A DNA stretch of 46,009 nt from a virus. The notes beneath the pieces are model-generated. The model had not been told where the DNA came from, ran no database searches, and saw only the letters and a list, made by a program, of their open reading frames with translations. Where the stretch lies: the IMG/VR virus record IMGVR_UViG_3300030107_006432, positions 1 through 46,009 of that record, one strand, 5' to 3'. Numbering within the stretch: the stretch's first letter is position 1; every line of letters starts with the position of its first letter. Of the stretch, positions 1 to 5,579 are shown piece by piece. The position numbers and the translations under genes were made by a program.

Positions 1-1
1 T

Positions 2-316
2 GATAATGTTGATTATATTGTAGGTAAACAGTTAGTATCATATAAGAAGAAGATTAATGAGTTTATTCGACAACAACTACCTGTTAATTCTGCTGAGTTC
101 GATAATCCTTTATTGATTGAATTATGGGGATTAGTGAAAGAATTAAAGGATGATATACTAACAACATTATCACACGATTCACCTATACAAAGTTATATCG
201 GAAACACTCAAATTGATGCAGAAGGTTATGTATTAGAGAACGAATATGGTATGTTTAAAGTAGTAAATAGAGAGTTATTCTCCTATGCTAACTTCACAAA
301 TAGTAAGTTTAATTAA
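2..316 (+). CDS. 3' end of an unidentified phage gene (5' truncated by the window edge)
   Basis: The frame is open from base 2 and closes at a TAA at 314-316, so this is the last 104 codons of a gene that begins outside the window. An internal TTG at 113 is not needed as a start. The visible part begins DNVDYIVGKQLVSYKKK and is mixed helical and charged. Near its C-terminus it has EGYVLENEYGMFKVVNRELF. An EG-V element followed by a buried FK-V element resembles motifs IV and V of nucleotidyltransferases and ligases, but over so short a piece this is only a resemblance. No function is assigned. It is followed by a hairpin-rich gap and not by a tightly coupled gene, so it may end a transcription unit. 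Confidence 0.6.
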   Translation, partial: DNVDYIVGKQLVSYKKKINEFIRQQLPVNSAEFDNPLLIELWGLVKELKDDILTTLSHDSPIQSYIGNTQIDAEGYVLENEYGMFKVVNRELFSYANFTNSKFN

Positions 317-597
317 TGTTTTTAAATATTAATTAAATGTATTAAAAAACATATATGTGTTTTCTATCTCTTCTATGATTGATATCAAATAGTGATACGA
401 ATTATGATCGTTAATGTATAGTTAATCCGTCTTATTATCCCTTATAAATGTTGATTCTTATAGTGATCTTAGCGAGCAGATTATAACACTCTCGCTAGAA
501 AATGTCAAGGAATTTATAACATTTTCCCACTATAGTCTGTTTGTTAATATATCAACACAAAAAGACATATTGTGTTATACATAGTATCAATGAACTA
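317..597. other. Gene-free AT-rich gap with consecutive stem-loops
   Basis: No ORF with a credible start and ribosome site was found here. Three inverted repeats are visible. At 346-352 / 357-363 there is a weak A/U-rich stem that ends in a short T run just after the truncated gene. At 469-476 / 491-498 an 8-bp stem (TTAGCGAG with CTCGCTAG, one G-T pair) has a 14-nt loop. At 498-505 / 519-526 an 8-bp stem (GAAAATGT with ACATTTTC) has a 13-nt loop. The last two share base 498. None is followed by a good U tract, so they may be processing sites, poor terminators or chance. Confidence 0.4.
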
Positions 598-626
598 TTG
601 ACAATCCTTTATGATTATTGTATAAT
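598..626 (+). promoter_or_regulatory. Consensus sigma70-type promoter (early-type)
   Basis: TTGACA at 598-603 and TATAAT at 621-626 are both perfect consensus hexamers with the ideal 17-bp spacer. T4-like phages use host-sigma70-like promoters for early genes, so this most likely drives the small genes starting at 654. A strong ribosome site (AAGGGGG, 641-647) follows, seven bases before the ATG. Confidence 0.85.
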
Positions 627-653
627 AACAGTATAATCTTAAGGGGGTTTCTT

Positions 654-821
654 ATGACTATGTTAACGCAATCTTCGAAGAGTAAATATAGAATAACCTT
701 AGATTTAGATGTGTATAGTGACTTTAATCCTCGTGATATTAACTGGGATAAGTTATTCGACCTAGGAGGAACTGAAGCAGTTAATGCTTACATAGAGAAC
801 TTATCTTCCGACTCGTTATAG
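654..821 (+). CDS. Small conserved-type phage protein, 55 aa, function unknown
   Basis: I place the start at the ATG at 654 and not at the upstream in-frame TTG at 618, because AAGGGGG (641-647) lies at the right distance and the -10 box of a consensus promoter (621-626) would otherwise fall inside the gene. The product is MTMLTQSSKSKYRITLDLD..., 55 residues, acidic, with no membrane segment or signal peptide. The element YRITLDLDVYSDFNPRDINW followed by a short hydrophobic tail resembles small hypothetical proteins common in marine T4-like phages. By its promoter it is probably an early gene. The role is unknown. Confidence 0.7.
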   Translation: MTMLTQSSKSKYRITLDLDVYSDFNPRDINWDKLFDLGGTEAVNAYIENLSSDSL

Positions 822-880
822 TTAGTAACTGTCGTCAAATTACAGTGGTTTATATATAACTCTGTAAGGGTTTATGAGAC

Positions 881-922
881 ACTATCTAATAACAACTCTA
901 AAGAGATTGTGGCAGAGATAGT
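881..922 (+). other. Long two-part RNA hairpin in a 233-nt gap
   Basis: The outer stem pairs ACTATCT (881-887) with AGATAGT (916-922). The inner stem pairs ACAACTCT (892-899) with AGAG-A-TTGT (902-910, one bulged A), closed by a very small loop, with a 4/5-nt internal loop between the two stems. A second perfect inverted repeat, GACAGT / ACTGTC with a 6-nt loop, lies at 969-986. The gap 822-1054 contains no convincing gene; an ATG at 873 opens only 15 codons and one at 1014 only 24. The structures could belong to a leader or small RNA transcribed from the promoter at 598-626. Confidence 0.4.
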
Positions 923-1054
923 AACACTCTAGTCTAGCATATTATCAATAGAAAGTAAAGCAATAAAGGACAGTATACAAACTGTCATATAAGGAATAGA
1001 CAAAATATTGCAAATGGTTTATAATACTTATAGAAACAAATTAAAGCGGAGTTT

Positions 1055-1186
1055 ATGTCAGAAACTGCTAAAACTTGGGAGGAGTTAAATGACACCGAAC
1101 TTGAAATCTTCGACATACCAGAGTTACAAACGCAAGAGAAATTCGACTTTAAAAGTTACATCGAAGGGGACACAGATTATGCCTAA
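1055..1186 (+). CDS. Small acidic protein, 43 aa, function unknown
   Basis: ATG at 1055 is preceded by a purine-rich AAAGCGGAG at 1043-1051. The 43-residue product (MSETAKTWEELNDTELEIFD...) is strongly acidic and soluble-looking, with no membrane segment. Its end overlaps the start of the next micro-ORF (1179), a coupling pattern typical of phage small-gene clusters. A competing 24-codon ORF in another frame (1014-1088) has no ribosome site and is rejected. Family unknown. Confidence is limited by size. Confidence 0.5.
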   Translation: MSETAKTWEELNDTELEIFDIPELQTQEKFDFKSYIEGDTDYA

Positions 1187-1247
1187 AATGATAGAATATC
1201 CTAATGAAATATATGATGAAATAGTAACATATTATAACTGGAAATAA
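1179..1247 (+). CDS. Possible micro-ORF, 22 aa
   Basis: ATG at 1179 overlaps the last codons of the 43-aa ORF and has AAGGGGAC (1163-1170) upstream at a usable distance. The product is MPKMIEYPNEIYDEIVTYYNWK, 22 residues, and an in-frame ATG at 1188 is an alternative start. The ribosome site and overlap favour translation, but a peptide this short cannot be supported by sequence alone. Confidence 0.3.
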   Translation: MPKMIEYPNEIYDEIVTYYNWK

Positions 1248-1327
1248 CCAGTCTATTTGTGTTACATTGGGGAACGAGTTTGCCCTTATAAAGTTACTCA
1301 AACTGTCCACTTATTTACTACAACAAA

Positions 1328-1432
1328 ATGTCAGTTAACTTTGCCTATTTCCTTCTAGAAAATGCAAACAATGGCAATGAAATCCTAGCGGTTCTTGATG
1401 ATATTGTGGAGGTAGATTACACAGCATTATAG
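1328..1432 (+). CDS. Small protein, 34 aa, of a type seen in marine T4-like phages
   Basis: ATG at 1328, stop TAG at 1430-1432. The product MSVNFAYFLLENANNGNEIL... ends DDIVEVDYTAL. The phrase NGNEILAVLDDIVE resembles short hypothetical proteins frequent in cyanophage genomes, which raises confidence above what 34 codons alone would give. The ribosome site is weak (A-rich, no clear purine core). It has no predicted membrane segment. Function unknown. Confidence 0.45.
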   Translation: MSVNFAYFLLENANNGNEILAVLDDIVEVDYTAL

Positions 1433-1462
1433 TCACTATCTTGTAAATCGTTAATTAACACT

Positions 1463-1487
1463 TAAGGGGGTTATATTTGCCCCCTTA
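1463..1487 (+). terminator. GC-rich hairpin, possible terminator without a U tract
   Basis: TAAGGGGG (1463-1470) pairs perfectly with CCCCCTTA (1480-1487) around a 9-nt loop. The stem is strong for this AT-rich genome and lies 30 bases after the 34-aa gene. The downstream bases (TCCGTTCG) lack a T run, so it may instead be an RNA stability or processing element. Confidence 0.4.
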
Positions 1488-1622
1488 TCCGTTCGTGAAT
1501 CGACAGTTATTTCGATCCGTTTGTATTAACCCCCCGTCGGCGATAGCGGGCTAAAAAACGATAGAGACCCTAACCTACAGAGGTGACAATTCGAGAGAGA
1601 TATATAAATTTAAAAAAAATTT

Positions 1623-1655
1623 CCCTAGGAAAAAAAGTCTTTCCTAGGGTTTTTT
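1623..1655 (+). terminator. Rho-independent terminator
   Basis: CCCTAGGAAA (1623-1632) pairs over ten bases with TTTCCTAGGG (1640-1649), with a 7-nt loop, followed at once by TTTTTT (1650-1655). It closes the small-gene or structured-RNA transcript before the next gene at 1722. The A-rich run just upstream would also let it work weakly on the opposite strand. Confidence 0.85.
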
Positions 1656-1721
1656 ATTGGCGATATATAGTATAGTAGTGAAATAACTTTTCTTACAAAA
1701 AAATCCCCAGAGGAAAAAATC

Positions 1722-1886
1722 ATGGAAAAGGTTTATCACCTCTATGCAAAGGACAAAGAATTATTTTCGGGCACCAAAGAGAAAGAGTTTGAATCTATGG
1801 TGTCAACAGTTAAAGGTATGGTAGGTTTAATGAAGACTGATTATGTCGAAGAAGATCTACATATAGAGATAACCGAAGAGAAATAA
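1722..1886 (+). CDS. Small acidic phage protein, 54 aa, function unknown
   Basis: ATG at 1722 has AGAGGAAA (1709-1716) as ribosome site. The product MEKVYHLYAKDKELFSGTKE... ends in a run of acidic residues. Small proteins starting V-YHLY-KD---LF and carrying a FE---S/W segment are common hypothetical genes in cyanophage-like genomes, so I regard it as real and conserved in type. It contains no membrane or catalytic motif. It lies between an intrinsic terminator (1623-1655) and a promoter (1890-1918), so it may be a single-gene unit. Its own promoter is not clear; TATAGT at 1671-1676 has no matching -35 box. Confidence 0.65.
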   Translation: MEKVYHLYAKDKELFSGTKEKEFESMVSTVKGMVGLMKTDYVEEDLHIEITEEK

Positions 1887-1889
1887 TTG

Positions 1890-1918
1890 TTGACATTGTA
1901 TAGATATTCTGTTAAAAT
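1890..1918 (+). promoter_or_regulatory. Sigma70-type promoter for the glycosyltransferase-like gene
   Basis: TTGACA at 1890-1895 (perfect) and TAAAAT at 1913-1918 (5 of 6) are separated by 17 bp. It sits just after the stop of the 54-aa gene and 24 bases before the ATG at 1942. This again suggests host-polymerase (early-type) transcription and not the phage late programme. Confidence 0.75.
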
Positions 1919-1941
1919 TGATTTGAAGGTATTAAACGATT

Positions 1942-2715
1942 ATGGCAAAAGGATTTACCGTTAAAGCAAAGGCTCCCACAAAGAAGTCTAAAGAACCTGA
2001 ATGGGATATTGATGCAATCAAAGAAAGAATGAGAGGAAAGAAGATAGTCTTCTGTCTTCCAGGTCGAGGTTGTTCCTTCATTTTCTTAAAGAACTTCGTT
2101 CAATTATGTTTTGACATGGTTCAGAATGGTATGAGTATTCAGATATCTCAAGACTATTCTTCTATGGTTAACTTCGCAAGATGCAAAGTATTAGGTGCTA
2201 ATGTACTACGTGGTCCTAATCAGATACCTTGGGATGGTAAACTAGAATATGATTATCAGTTATGGATTGATAGTGATATTGTTTTTAATAGTGATAAGTT
2301 CTGGCAACTATGTGATCTTGCTGTTCCTGCTGAAGAAGAAGAGAGAGAAATTACTGCTGGATGGTATGCAACAGAAGATGGACAAACTACATCAGTTGCT
2401 CATTGGTTAGAAGAAGATGACTTCCGTAAGAATGGTGGAGTTATGAATCATGAAACAGTAGATACTATTAGTAAGAGACGTAAACCTTTCACAGTAGACT
2501 ATACAGGATTTGGATGGGTGTTAATTAAGAATGGCGTATTCGAGAAACTTGAATATCCTTGGTTTGCTCCTAAGATGCAAGTCTTTGAATCTGGTAGTGT
2601 ACAGGATATGTGTGGAGAGGATGTTTCATTCTGTCTTGATGCAAAAGAAGAAGGATTTGAAATTTGGTGTGACCCTCGCATACGTGTAGGGCATGAGAAG
2701 ATGAGAGTTATTTAA
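1942..2715 (+). CDS. GT-A type glycosyltransferase-like protein, 257 aa
   Basis: Likely transfers a sugar from a nucleotide-sugar donor; the acceptor is unknown (phage DNA, virion protein or host surface are all possible). A basic N-terminal tail (residues 1-20) precedes a Rossmann-like start (KKIVFCLPGRG, 33-43). WIDSDIVF holds the metal-binding DxD at residues 110-112. YTGFGWVLI (188-195), CGEDVSFC with the acidic pair at 226-227, and a C-terminal His at 251 (VGHEK) complete a layout seen in GT-A families. There is no signal peptide or membrane segment, so it acts in the host cytoplasm. It has its own sigma70-like promoter, and its TAA overlaps the ATG of the next gene. The alternative is a GT-fold protein without activity; the retained DxD argues against that. 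Confidence 0.75.
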   Translation: MAKGFTVKAKAPTKKSKEPEWDIDAIKERMRGKKIVFCLPGRGCSFIFLKNFVQLCFDMVQNGMSIQISQDYSSMVNFARCKVLGANVLRGPNQIPWDGKLEYDYQLWIDSDIVFNSDKFWQLCDLAVPAEEEEREITAGWYATEDGQTTSVAHWLEEDDFRKNGGVMNHETVDTISKRRKPFTVDYTGFGWVLIKNGVFEKLEYPWFAPKMQVFESGSVQDMCGEDVSFCLDAKEEGFEIWCDPRIRVGHEKMRVI

Positions 2716-2861
2716 TGACTGATTATCCATCTCTCGCAACTATACAAAAGATTAAGTCAGAACAATTGTGGGATCTTGTTGCGAAGGTTCTCACAGAAAT
2801 CTCAAAACGAGATAATAAAAGTTATCGAGTATATCACAAAGACGAACTCATTGAATTATGA
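2715..2861 (+). CDS. Small soluble protein, 48 aa, function unknown
   Basis: The ATG at 2715 overlaps the TAA of the glycosyltransferase gene (TAATG), which implies translational coupling. The product MTDYPSLATIQKIKSEQLWD... is amphipathic and helical, with Lys/Arg and Asp/Glu alternating and a single Trp. Its own stop overlaps the ATG of the following membrane micro-protein (2858), so three genes form one coupled chain. No family is recognised. Confidence 0.55.
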   Translation: MTDYPSLATIQKIKSEQLWDLVAKVLTEISKRDNKSYRVYHKDELIEL

Positions 2862-2935
2862 CTTATTTTGGAATCTTTATTATTCTTTCTATTATAGGAG
2901 TAGTCTTCTACTTCAATCTTTATAACCCACATTAG
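2858..2935 (+). CDS. Single-pass membrane micro-protein, 25 aa
   Basis: ATG at 2858 overlaps the TGA of the previous gene (ATGA). The product MTYFGIFIILSIIGVVFYFN followed by LYNPH is almost one hydrophobic helix of about 17 residues, enough to cross a membrane, with a short polar tail. Tiny hydrophobic proteins are frequent in phage genomes and sometimes act on the host membrane, but no role can be given here. The overlap on one side and the close spacing to the next gene (8 bases) support translation. Confidence 0.45.
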   Translation: MTYFGIFIILSIIGVVFYFNLYNPH

Positions 2936-2943
2936 GAACATTT

Positions 2944-3087
2944 ATGGCAATTCGTACATCAGCAACTGGCTCAACGACTATTGAAACAAGACCTAAAAAG
3001 ACTCGTCAAGGTCTTGGTAAACATACTAAATATTCAGCAACGAGTCGAAATGGTAGGAAAAAAAGATACCGAGGACAAGGTAGATAA
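2944..3087 (+). CDS. Small, very basic conserved phage protein, 47 aa
   Basis: ATG at 2944 follows AGGAACA (2934-2940). The product begins MAIRTSATGSTTIETRPKKT and ends RKKRYRGQGR. It is rich in Lys, Arg, Gly and Thr, lacks acidic residues apart from one Glu, and is probably unfolded alone. Very similar short basic proteins (TSATGST-ETRPKKTRQG, then SRN---KRYRGQGR) are familiar from marine T4-like phages. The charge suggests binding to nucleic acid or packing in the virion, which is inference. A strong terminator follows 6 bases after the stop and separates it from the late structural genes. Confidence 0.75.
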   Translation: MAIRTSATGSTTIETRPKKTRQGLGKHTKYSATSRNGRKKRYRGQGR

Positions 3088-3093
3088 TATCAA

Positions 3094-3123
3094 AGAGGGG
3101 GTTGAAATACCCTCTCTTTTTTT
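3094..3123 (+). terminator. Rho-independent terminator before the structural operon
   Basis: AGAGGG (3094-3099) pairs with CCCTCT (3110-3115) and is followed by seven T (3117-3123). It ends the coupled group 1942-3087 and insulates it from gene 25. Confidence 0.8.
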
Positions 3124-3136
3124 ATGTTTTAAAAAT

Positions 3137-3180
3137 CCGAGCGTAGACTCTCAATAAAAACCGAGCGTTTACTCTAAATA
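3137..3180 (+). repeat. Tandem imperfect 20-bp repeat upstream of gene 25
   Basis: Two units begin with CCGAGCGT, at 3137-3156 and 3161-3180, and match at 17 of 20 positions. Each ends in a late-promoter-like box: CTCAATA in the first, CTAAATA (3174-3180) in the second. The unit therefore looks like a duplicated regulatory element and not coding sequence. Confidence 0.6.
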
Positions 3181-3195
3181 CTTACTATAACTGTG

Positions 3196-3203
3196 CTAAA
3201 TAA
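3196..3203 (+). promoter_or_regulatory. T4-like late promoter box before gene 25
   Basis: CTAAATAA at 3196-3203 resembles the T4 late consensus TATAAATA. It lies 28 bases before the ATG at 3232 and follows a second CTAAATA at 3174-3180. As in T4 late promoters, no -35 hexamer is needed. This is probably the main late start for the 25-6-7-8 unit. Confidence 0.55.
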
Positions 3204-3231
3204 ACTACAGTAGGAATAGTAGTTAATTTGA

Positions 3232-3648
3232 ATGCCGCTTCAACAAGAAACAATTAAAAGTAGGTACTTTAAAGATATTAGTATGTCTTTTAAGGTGAAT
3301 CCGATTAACTATGATTTGATATCTGTTTCAAATGAAGCTGCAATATCGAGATCTATTCGTAATCTAGTGTTAACTAATAAGGGCGAAAGACCATTTGAAC
3401 CTGAAATTGGTTGCAACATTCAGAATTCATTATTTGAGAATCTTGATTTCGTTGCTGCTGCCTCTATTAAATCAACTATTACTTATACGATTGAAACTTA
3501 TGAACCAAGGGTTAACTTACAAGAAGTTATTGTACAACCCAACTTTGAAAGTAATAGATATGACGTACAAATTACCTATGAAATTATTGGTATGGATGTA
3601 CCTCCGATTGAAATAGAATTTAGCATTACAGAACCAACAAGATATTAA
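3232..3648 (+). CDS. 25: Baseplate wedge subunit gp25 (gp25-like/lysozyme-fold family)
   Basis: T4 gp25 is a small baseplate wedge protein that, with gp6 and gp7, holds the wedge core and contacts the sheath. The product here has 138 residues (T4: about 132). The family core is plain: RSIRNLVLTNKGERPFEPE..., then CNIQNSLFENLD, then ETYEPRV with the conserved Glu-Pro-Arg. I chose the ATG at 3232 because its N-terminal RYFKDI segment lines up with the T4 N-terminus; an in-frame ATG at residue 18 is possible. Gene 6 follows after 4 bases, as expected for a T4-like baseplate operon. Confidence 0.93.
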   Translation: MPLQQETIKSRYFKDISMSFKVNPINYDLISVSNEAAISRSIRNLVLTNKGERPFEPEIGCNIQNSLFENLDFVAAASIKSTITYTIETYEPRVNLQEVIVQPNFESNRYDVQITYEIIGMDVPPIEIEFSITEPTRY

Positions 3649-3652
3649 GTAG

Positions 3653-5575
3653 ATGCCTTTAGTTAATTTCTCTAATCTGGATTTTGACCAGATAAAAACC
3701 TCCCTTAAGGATTATGTAAAGTCAAACACGAACTTTACTGATTATGATTTTGAGGGGTCTAATTTATCTACTATAATTGATCTATTAGCATACAATACCT
3801 ATATCTCTTCATATAATGCCAATATGGTATCCAATGAAGTGTTCCTTGATAGTGCGACACTTAGGGAAAATATTGTATCAATTGCAAGAAATACTGGATA
3901 TGTACCTCGTTCCGTAAGATCTGCTGTTGCAACAGTGTCATTTGAGTGTGATGTAAGTAATACAGGTAATACACCCGCCTCCCTCACTCTAAAAAAAGGA
4001 ATTGTTGCGTCAACTGCAGCAACTTTTGGTAATTTTAACTATACTTTTATACTTCCAGAGGATGTTACCACTCCAGTTGTGAATAATATTGCATATTTCT
4101 CTAATATTAAGATATATGAAGGTTCACAATTGAATGCACAGTTCACTGTAGACACTTCAAACAAGGATCAGAAGTTTATTTTAGATAATCCCAACATAGA
4201 TACGTCATTAATTACATGTTCAGTACGAAATACGGAAGAAAGTACTGGTAAATTCATCTATAAATTAACAAATAACCTCTTTGGAGTCACTGATACGAGT
4301 CAAGTCTTCTTTATTCAAGAAACTGCGAACGAAAGATACCAATTATTGTTCGGAGATGGCATTTTTGGCAAAAAATTAGATAATTTAAATTTCATAGACG
4401 TAGATTATGTCATCTCTAACGGTGAAAATGGCAACGGAATCAATGATTTCTCCTTTGCAGGACGTTTAGTAGACAGTAATGGCACTACTTTCACTGAAAG
4501 TATCTCTCCTATTACCACAATTACCCCTTCATATAACGGACAATCAATAGAAACTGTTGAATCAGTTCGAAAGTTTGCTCCTAGAATGTATTCTGCACAA
4601 AATAGAGCAGTTACAACAGCAGATTATGAAGCAATTGTACCTAGAATCTATAATGAAGCAGAATCTGTAACTGCATATGGAGGTGAAGACCTTGATCCAC
4701 CAAGATTTGGTGAAGTTTATATCTCAATTAAGCCTACTTATGGTAATTATGTACCAGATACGGTAAAAAATAACTTAGTTAGAGAGTTAAAAAAGTATAG
4801 TGTAGCATCTGTGAGGGTAAATTTACTCGATCTTAAGTATCTTTACGTTGAATATGATACTGTTGCCTATTATAATAGTAATTTGGCACCAGATTCAGCA
4901 GCAGTTAAGACTAAAATTTCAACAAATTTAGAAAAATATGCTGATTCTTCATCTATGAACCAATTTGGAGCAAAATTTAAGTACAGTGAGTTCTTAAATG
5001 TGATTGATAAGAGTGATTCTTCCATAACTTCTAACATTAGTAATGTTAAAATAAGAAGAAATCTACTTCCAACCTTAAATAAGTTTGTTGAGTATGAATT
5101 ATGCTTTGGAAATTCCTTCTATGTTGGTGATAGAAATGGATATAATATTAAAACTTCTGGATTTAAGGTGAATGGAATTGCGGATACTGTTTATATTACT
5201 GATAGACCTATAGGAAGAAATAAATCTGAAGTTCCTACTAAGGGAAGACTCTTCTTATTCCGTTTAGATGCTGAAAATGAACCTGTTATCTTGTCTGGAA
5301 AGATAGGAACCATTGATTATGTGAAAGGAGAGGTTAATTTAACTGCAATAAATATCATATCAACCCTTAAAATAACACCAGAACCACTTATTGAGGTGTC
5401 TGCAACTCCTGTTTCTAACGATGTTATTGCAAAACAGGACTTATTTTTACAACTAGATAATAGTAATAGTAAAGTTAATATGGAAATTGACCAAGTTTCA
5501 TCTGGAACAGATATTTCTGGGTCAAATTATGTTACTACCCCAAGTTATTCCTCTGGATCTCTAGTAAGATACTAA
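3653..5575 (+). CDS. 6: Baseplate wedge subunit gp6
   Basis: The 640-residue product (T4 gp6: 660) begins MPLVNFSNLDFDQIKTSLKD and contains FEGSNLSTIIDLLAYNTYI and NEVFLDSATLRENIVSIARN, the conserved gp6/gpJ-type N-terminal segment. In T4, gp6 dimers tie neighbouring wedges into the inner ring of the baseplate. The middle (FAPRMYSAQNRAVTTADYEA, around residues 305-325) is the usual second conserved block. No signal peptide or membrane segment is present. It lies directly between gene 25 and the gp7-position gene with 4-base gaps, indicating one transcript. Confidence 0.93.
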   Translation: MPLVNFSNLDFDQIKTSLKDYVKSNTNFTDYDFEGSNLSTIIDLLAYNTYISSYNANMVSNEVFLDSATLRENIVSIARNTGYVPRSVRSAVATVSFECDVSNTGNTPASLTLKKGIVASTAATFGNFNYTFILPEDVTTPVVNNIAYFSNIKIYEGSQLNAQFTVDTSNKDQKFILDNPNIDTSLITCSVRNTEESTGKFIYKLTNNLFGVTDTSQVFFIQETANERYQLLFGDGIFGKKLDNLNFIDVDYVISNGENGNGINDFSFAGRLVDSNGTTFTESISPITTITPSYNGQSIETVESVRKFAPRMYSAQNRAVTTADYEAIVPRIYNEAESVTAYGGEDLDPPRFGEVYISIKPTYGNYVPDTVKNNLVRELKKYSVASVRVNLLDLKYLYVEYDTVAYYNSNLAPDSAAVKTKISTNLEKYADSSSMNQFGAKFKYSEFLNVIDKSDSSITSNISNVKIRRNLLPTLNKFVEYELCFGNSFYVGDRNGYNIKTSGFKVNGIADTVYITDRPIGRNKSEVPTKGRLFLFRLDAENEPVILSGKIGTIDYVKGEVNLTAINIISTLKITPEPLIEVSATPVSNDVIAKQDLFLQLDNSNSKVNMEIDQVSSGTDISGSNYVTTPSYSSGSLVRY

Positions 5576-5579
5576 AAAT

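Larger units (their letters stand above)
1433..1721 (+). other. Gene-free, relatively G+C-rich stretch with a series of hairpins; candidate structured RNA
   Basis: No ORF is supported. The stretch is visibly richer in G and C than its surroundings and holds, in order: an 8-bp stem at 1463-1470/1480-1487, a 5-bp stem ATCGA/TCGAT at 1499-1503/1512-1516, a 5-bp stem CCCGT/GCGGG at 1533-1537/1546-1550, and an intrinsic terminator at 1623-1655. Successive hairpins closed by a terminator are what a small non-coding RNA or a long regulatory trailer looks like. No promoter of its own could be fixed; a TATAGT at 1429-1434 lacks a good -35 box. No known RNA family is recognised. Confidence 0.35.

Noticed and set aside
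618-653. Upstream TTG start for the 55-aa protein
   Set aside because: This stretch contains the -10 box and the AAGGGGG ribosome site, so translation must begin downstream at 654.
1014-1088. 24-codon ORF in a second frame overlapping the 43-aa ORF
   Set aside because: It has no ribosome site, ends inside the better-supported ORF, and its Lys/Leu/Arg-rich product is typical of random AT-rich sequence.
317-1721. tRNA genes in the gaps of the small-gene region
   Set aside because: I looked for a T-loop GTTCRANNC with matching acceptor and anticodon arms and found none. The hairpins there do not form a cloverleaf.
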